From: Serripes groenlandicus
Taxonomy: Eukaryota; Mollusca; Bivalvia; Cardiida; Cardiidae
NCBI GenBank assembly: GCA_031761405.1
Contig: JASEVX010000013.1
Span: 46,632,143-46,696,142, forward strand
Direction: 5' to 3'
Length of the DNA stretch: 64,000 nucleotides
The position numbers were made by a program, and so were the translations under genes. Below the pieces are notes generated by a model that saw nothing but the letters and a program-made list of their open reading frames with translations, was not told the DNA's origin and did no database searches. Each line of letters begins with the position of its first letter. The first letter of the stretch is position 1. This document shows, one piece after another, positions 59,433 to 64,000 of the stretch.

Positions 59433-59927
59433 CATGGTGACAGAAACCTAAACACCTCAATAAATGAGTGGTCAATTATTAAAAAGAGTTTAAAACATGG
59501 TGACAGAAACCTAAACACCTCCATAAATGAGTGGTCAATTATTAAATAGAGTTTAAAACATGGTGACAGAAACCTAAACACCTCCATAAATGAGTGGTCA
59601 ATTATTAAATAGAGTTTAAAACATGGTGACAGAAACCTAAACACCTCCATAAATGAGTGGTTAATTATTAAATAGAGTTTAAAACATGGTGACAGAAACC
59701 TAAACACCTCCATAAATGAGTGGTCAATTATTAAATAGAGTTTAAAACATGGTGACAGTAAACCTAAACACCTACATAAATGAGTGGTCAATTATTAAAT
59801 AGAGTTTAAAACATTGTGGCAAAGGTGGGAATTGCTCATCATGAGCAGTTTCACCTTTGGCCACAATGTTTTCAAAAGCTGCTATTGCGTTAAAAAGTGT
59901 CTGCAGGTGGGAAAAGGGCTAGTGTTA
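59433..59927. repeat. 63-bp minisatellite in MITE B, U5
   Basis: Six copies from 59433 to 59811; the first ends in TTAAAAAGAG as in U1. Confidence 0.85.
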
Positions 59928-60697
59928 TCCGTATTCCTATAATAAACTATTTGATTGATTTAGACGTCAGAGTGCAGTTCAGTTTTGAGTTAGTTTAAAC
60001 TTCTTTATTCAACATCGATTGCGATAAGCTTTCAGATTATATTAATCACGTGACATGTTTGCTTCCTGGAGACTTTACCAAACTTAAGCCGTTTGTGTCG
60101 AAACACCGTAGGGCAGAACCCGGTCATCACGGAATACGAACCCGAAACCTTTTGAACGATATGCCAACACTATCATTGATAGTGTTCAATTTCTATGGAT
60201 GATGCAAAGCCGACGGCATCTAATTGACGCGTTCAACGCTATACTATATAAAACCCCGAAACATCTGAATTAAATTTCATACCCGCGACGCTACCTACTG
60301 AGCTACCGGGGCTCAAATTTCAGTCCTTAATCAAAACACTTTGATCAATTTGACCAGAAAGAAACATACATCATTGACAAATAATTACCTGTGAGCCTTA
60401 AATAAGAGCTTGCCCCTTTTTGTTTGATATTATTTAAAACCTCTTTAAAAATATTTCAGTATTTTTATGACCCGACCTGGGAACACTTCGTATTCGAGTG
60501 GAACGTATATACCTAATAACACGGCTGAGTGAACGTATATACCTAATAAAACGGCCGAGTGAACACTTTTTAAATGCTGATCGAGGGGAGTTCAACAAAT
60601 AATGCGAACTTGTTGTGTTTCTTTATAGCGGCACATTATATATGCATTACATTTGAATATAACGTACATGCACACATTCATACAAAGTCTTCATATA

Positions 60698-60954
60698 AGC
60701 TGTTCCGCGATAAAACCAACACTGTGGACTCTACGAAAGGTGTCGATCCGGATCAGCCGAAGCATGCCGTGCAGACTAACCCGGTAACACTTTTCGCCTC
60801 CTGTGGATTTTCTGTTTCAGGAATCATTACTCTATTTCACTATTCCCCTGAGACGGAATGTGTCGGCCCGGATCAGGCTATGCTGACTGTGCATGCTGAT
60901 CTTGGTTGATACACTACGCAGAGGATGGATGTGGTTTTTTCTCGCGGGACAGCT
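60698..60954. mobile_element. MITE A, second copy in U5
   Basis: Counterpart of 2243-2499, at a constant 58455-bp offset from U1. Confidence 0.7.
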
Positions 60955-61249
60955 CATATTATGATGCAGTACTTAGCGGTACAACTGTGTGAATTGTACT
61001 GCGATAAGCGTGGGAACATTTATATCTCACGAGAATGAAGGTCAAGTGAGATGACTTTTTGTCAACGATCTTATAAATACAATACAAACTGACGTATGAC
61101 TAGTACAACGTAAATTTCCATGTATTATATACCTAGATTAACTGTAAGTCCGAATAAATAAAACGTTTATAAAATATAAATATTTTCAATACCGAAATAA
61201 CAGAATATACACATAAAATAAAATTCATGAATGACGTGTGAATGATGTC

Positions 61250-61380
61250 TCCCATTATATTTCAATGACGTCACATCATATTTAAGTGACGTCTCACATA
61301 ATATTTTAATGACTTGTTCCATTATATTTCAATGACGTCACATCATATTTCAGTGACGCCCCATTACACTATTTCGTACA
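61250..61380 (+). promoter_or_regulatory. CRE-like site cluster upstream of copy 5
   Basis: Perfect palindromes at 61266-61273 and 61333-61340; identical in arrangement to U1. Confidence 0.4.
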
Positions 61381-62171
61381 GTTTGTTTCTGCATTTTATC
61401 TTCTGTCTATATTCTCTAAATAAGTAATGCTACTTTCAATCAATAATATAAGTGGAACATTTGAACTTGTAAAACCGAATTGCGTCTCGTCTGTGCAAAA
61501 CCGGCGTTGCATATAAGAAAATGTCTCTGAATTTTGTATAAGCAAACACTAATATATATGCTTAAGAACTTCCACTTGATATTTGAAATATACCAATCAG
61601 TCACTAATAAAAACTCATCGACAGCATTCGATGTACATATTGAACACCCCTCGTAGTTACGCCTGTTGATCTTTTTGCTTTCACTTGGAGATATCAAGAA
61701 GATACACATAAATTTAATGTTTACCCAGTAAACATTGGTTGAAATAATTAAGTATTAATTTCGATGGATACAAAGTGTATATGAGAAAATTGTAAATCAT
61801 TTTTTATACATTTACATATAACCAAATATAATATGAATAACTTGGATATTTGTAGCGTGACTGTCACTTTATAGGAAGTATATACTAGTGATATCGAAGG
61901 CATTTAGTTTCTAATATACTTTTAAATATTTTAAAATAACATTTGATAAACACAATTATTGCTGTGAACATTGAACAATTGATAAGAAAGCATTGATGAA
62001 GTATACAATACGGAGAAAGCAAAGATTCGCTTTGTTTGTGATAAAGAGTTAACATAACTTAAGAGGATACGAGAAATAAGGAAAATCGACTAAAGAAAGA
62101 TAATCAACATTTAGACTCAGTTCGATATTTGGACTACATCATAATAGTGTCAGTAAATATCAAAGTTCAAT

Positions 62172-62273
62172 GCAATAGATTACCCTGACTTCTTTGCAGT
62201 AATCGCATTATATTAGGCGATCGGGATTCTCTTCGCATTTAAAGACAACAAAACGGGACTTCCAGTGATATAG
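62172..62273 (+). pseudogene. Degenerate upstream copy of the SLC5 N-terminal segment, U5
   Basis: Matches the U1 version, including the internal TAG and Gly-Ile-Leu. Confidence 0.7.
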
Positions 62274-62344
62274 TGTTAATCATCATTATGTAGTGTTAAT
62301 GCAGCATTTGAATACAACCTGACTCAGATATATCGCAGGATTAC

Positions 62345-64000
62345 ATGACAATGGTGTTACAAAATTCAAATTTCACTGTAATAGATTATCTCATATTCTT
62401 TGCTACAATCGCCTTGTCATTGGCAATCGGAATATTCTTCGCGTTTAAAGACAAAAACAAACGATATCTGGATTATTATTTCCTTGCCGATAGAAAGTCA
62501 GCCGTATTGCCAACAGCCTTTTCCCTGCTTGTCTCATACCAGTCATCGATTGTCATCCTTGGGGCACCAGCTGAAGTGTATAACTATGGCATGACGAGCG
62601 CCTATTACGTAGTGGCAATTTGGCTTAGTTTTATATTTGGCGGACTGGTTGTGGTGCCCATATTGTATCCACTGAAGCTTACAAGCGTGTTTACATATTT
62701 CCAGCTACGTTTCCACGACAACATTATCCGCTATCTTGCGTTTATATTAGGTTTGATATATTTTGTCTTTTACATGGGCACCGTTATTTTTGGTACCTGT
62801 GTGGCCCTTGAATTCATAATAGGGATCCCATACTGGGGCACGATCTTAATTTACACCATTGTGACCGCAACGTATACTTCGATAGGGGGTATGAAAGCTG
62901 TGATATGGACCGATGTATTCCAGCTGATGATCATGCTCATTGGAGTATTCTCAATAATTATAAAATCATCGACAATGGTAGGTGGTATGGCCAATATGCT
63001 CAACCTAGCTTCGAGCAGATTAGACGTAGGAGACTTCAGGATCGATCCAAGAATAAGATACCAGTTCTGGAACACTGGCATTGCCACATTTACAGTATAT
63101 CTTAGGTCAATCCTCCAACAACCAGGATGTCAGAGAATCAGCTGCGCACCGACCCTCAAAGCAGCAAGACAAATCATCATTGTGGCAGGGATATTAGCTG
63201 GGATTTTCTGCTTCCTTGTTAACTTCGAAGGAGTTGCTATCTACGCATACTACGCATCGATAGGTTGCGCAGTCGCATCGGGTCGAATTGATAATATGAA
63301 CCAGCTTATTCCGCTAGCTGTAATTGACTTATTCTCATCGTTGCCAGGTTTGTCTGGATTGTTCATTGCAGCCTTGTCTAGTGCAGCACTAAGCACGTTG
63401 TCGTCATGTCTTAGTAGTTTAGGTGCCGTTACATACGAGGATATTATACGAGAAAAATATCCCGATATACCGGAACAACGGGCTACTCTTATTGCCAAGA
63501 TGATAGTTTTCTTGTACGGTATTGCAGCTGCGGGACTTTCTTTCATCATCTCCGTTCTACCTGGATCCATTACAAGCATTTTTTATGCATTCATGGGGTG
63601 TATCGACGGGCCGGTATGTGCAATATTCTTGGTGTCAATGTTTTACAAGAGAGCCACGACGAAAGGCGTTGTCATGGGGACATTTGCAGGCATGGCAGTC
63701 GTGTTTTGGCTCAATATTGGTCGATCGCTGGGATATGGCAAAATAGATCCGAAACTTCCGTCTGCTCCTGTTGACAACTGTTCCCAGACGCTTATGGATA
63801 CCATGCAATACAACTATTCCACGATGTCATCTTTACCAGCCAATACCATATCTACTGTCTTGACCACGGAAATGTACCAATTGCAGGTTACAAACGCTTC
63901 GATTCCAGATACAACATTTCTAACAGAAATCTATTCTATATCTTTCATGTGTTTTTCTATGATTGGATGTGTCACATCTGTCATCGTAGCAATTTTGATA
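62345..64000 (+). CDS. SLC5-family transporter, copy 5, partial at window edge, possibly impaired
   Basis: The frame is open from the ATG at 62345 for 552 codons and is cut by the window edge inside the last membrane helix. It is nearly identical to copy 1 but keeps Tyr252, so it lacks copy 1's premature stop. It does share Met254-to-Arg and replacement of the Cys-Asp-Pro-Leu stretch by Cys-Ala-Val with a net 3-bp loss. The first places a positive charge in a membrane helix, and the second removes a motif widely conserved in the family, so transport may be weakened even though the frame is open. It also shares with copy 1 a deletion of about 52 bp just upstream of the start. The 3' end, where copy 1 has lost its stop, is not visible. 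Confidence 0.8.
   Translation, partial: MTMVLQNSNFTVIDYLIFFATIALSLAIGIFFAFKDKNKRYLDYYFLADRKSAVLPTAFSLLVSYQSSIVILGAPAEVYNYGMTSAYYVVAIWLSFIFGGLVVVPILYPLKLTSVFTYFQLRFHDNIIRYLAFILGLIYFVFYMGTVIFGTCVALEFIIGIPYWGTILIYTIVTATYTSIGGMKAVIWTDVFQLMIMLIGVFSIIIKSSTMVGGMANMLNLASSRLDVGDFRIDPRIRYQFWNTGIATFTVYLRSILQQPGCQRISCAPTLKAARQIIIVAGILAGIFCFLVNFEGVAIYAYYASIGCAVASGRIDNMNQLIPLAVIDLFSSLPGLSGLFIAALSSAALSTLSSCLSSLGAVTYEDIIREKYPDIPEQRATLIAKMIVFLYGIAAAGLSFIISVLPGSITSIFYAFMGCIDGPVCAIFLVSMFYKRATTKGVVMGTFAGMAVVFWLNIGRSLGYGKIDPKLPSAPVDNCSQTLMDTMQYNYSTMSSLPANTISTVLTTEMYQLQVTNASIPDTTFLTEIYSISFMCFSMIGCVTSVIVAILI

Overview
The window reads as animal nuclear DNA, most likely from a bivalve mollusc and possibly a heterodont clam. 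It is AT-rich and gene-poor. It holds many short inverted-repeat elements (MITEs), tRNA-derived SINE pieces and minisatellites, plus one animal-type solute-carrier gene repeated five times. The species call rests on the general look of the SINE tails and MITEs and is an inference.

The main structure is a head-to-tail tandem array. A basic unit of about 12.9 kb is present four times in full plus part of a fifth. Unit boundaries are arbitrary; I place them at the MITE junction, giving U1 1-17145, U2 17146-30089, U3 30090-44874, U4 44875-58400 and U5 58401-64000. Both window edges fall inside units, so the array continues on each side. Each unit carries one uninterrupted SLC5-family (sodium-coupled transporter) reading frame of about 610 codons. 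The start codons are at 3890, 21163, 35978, 48892 and 62345. Copies 2, 3 and 4 are intact. Copy 1 is broken by a stop at codon 252. Copy 5 is open to the window edge but shares two suspicious changes with copy 1.

Every unit has the same order: MITE A; a piggyBac-like MITE; a SINE-tail and minisatellite zone; a second MITE A; a cluster of CRE-like sites (TGACGTCA); a degenerate copy of the gene's own first codons; the SLC5 frame; a set of old intra-unit duplications; a 30-bp AT minisatellite; a 155-bp repeat with a third MITE A; SINE and tRNA-like sequence; a hAT-like MITE; and a hairpin.

Differences in unit length are explained by insertions and repeat growth. U1 carries a 4330-bp TTAA-flanked element with inverted repeats of about 520 bp, absent from U2-U4. 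U3 carries a satellite of about 2.4 kb (56-, 30- and 70-bp repeats) that seems to have grown from the tail of a SINE, plus its own piggyBac-like MITE. U4 has five copies of the 155-bp repeat where the others have two. U1 and U5 are nearly identical, as are the first parts of U2 and U4. This points to recent unequal exchange or conversion, or to haplotypes joined in an assembly.

Apart from the SLC5 copies I find no convincing protein gene. Most other open frames lie in minisatellites whose period is a multiple of three, or run across MITEs.
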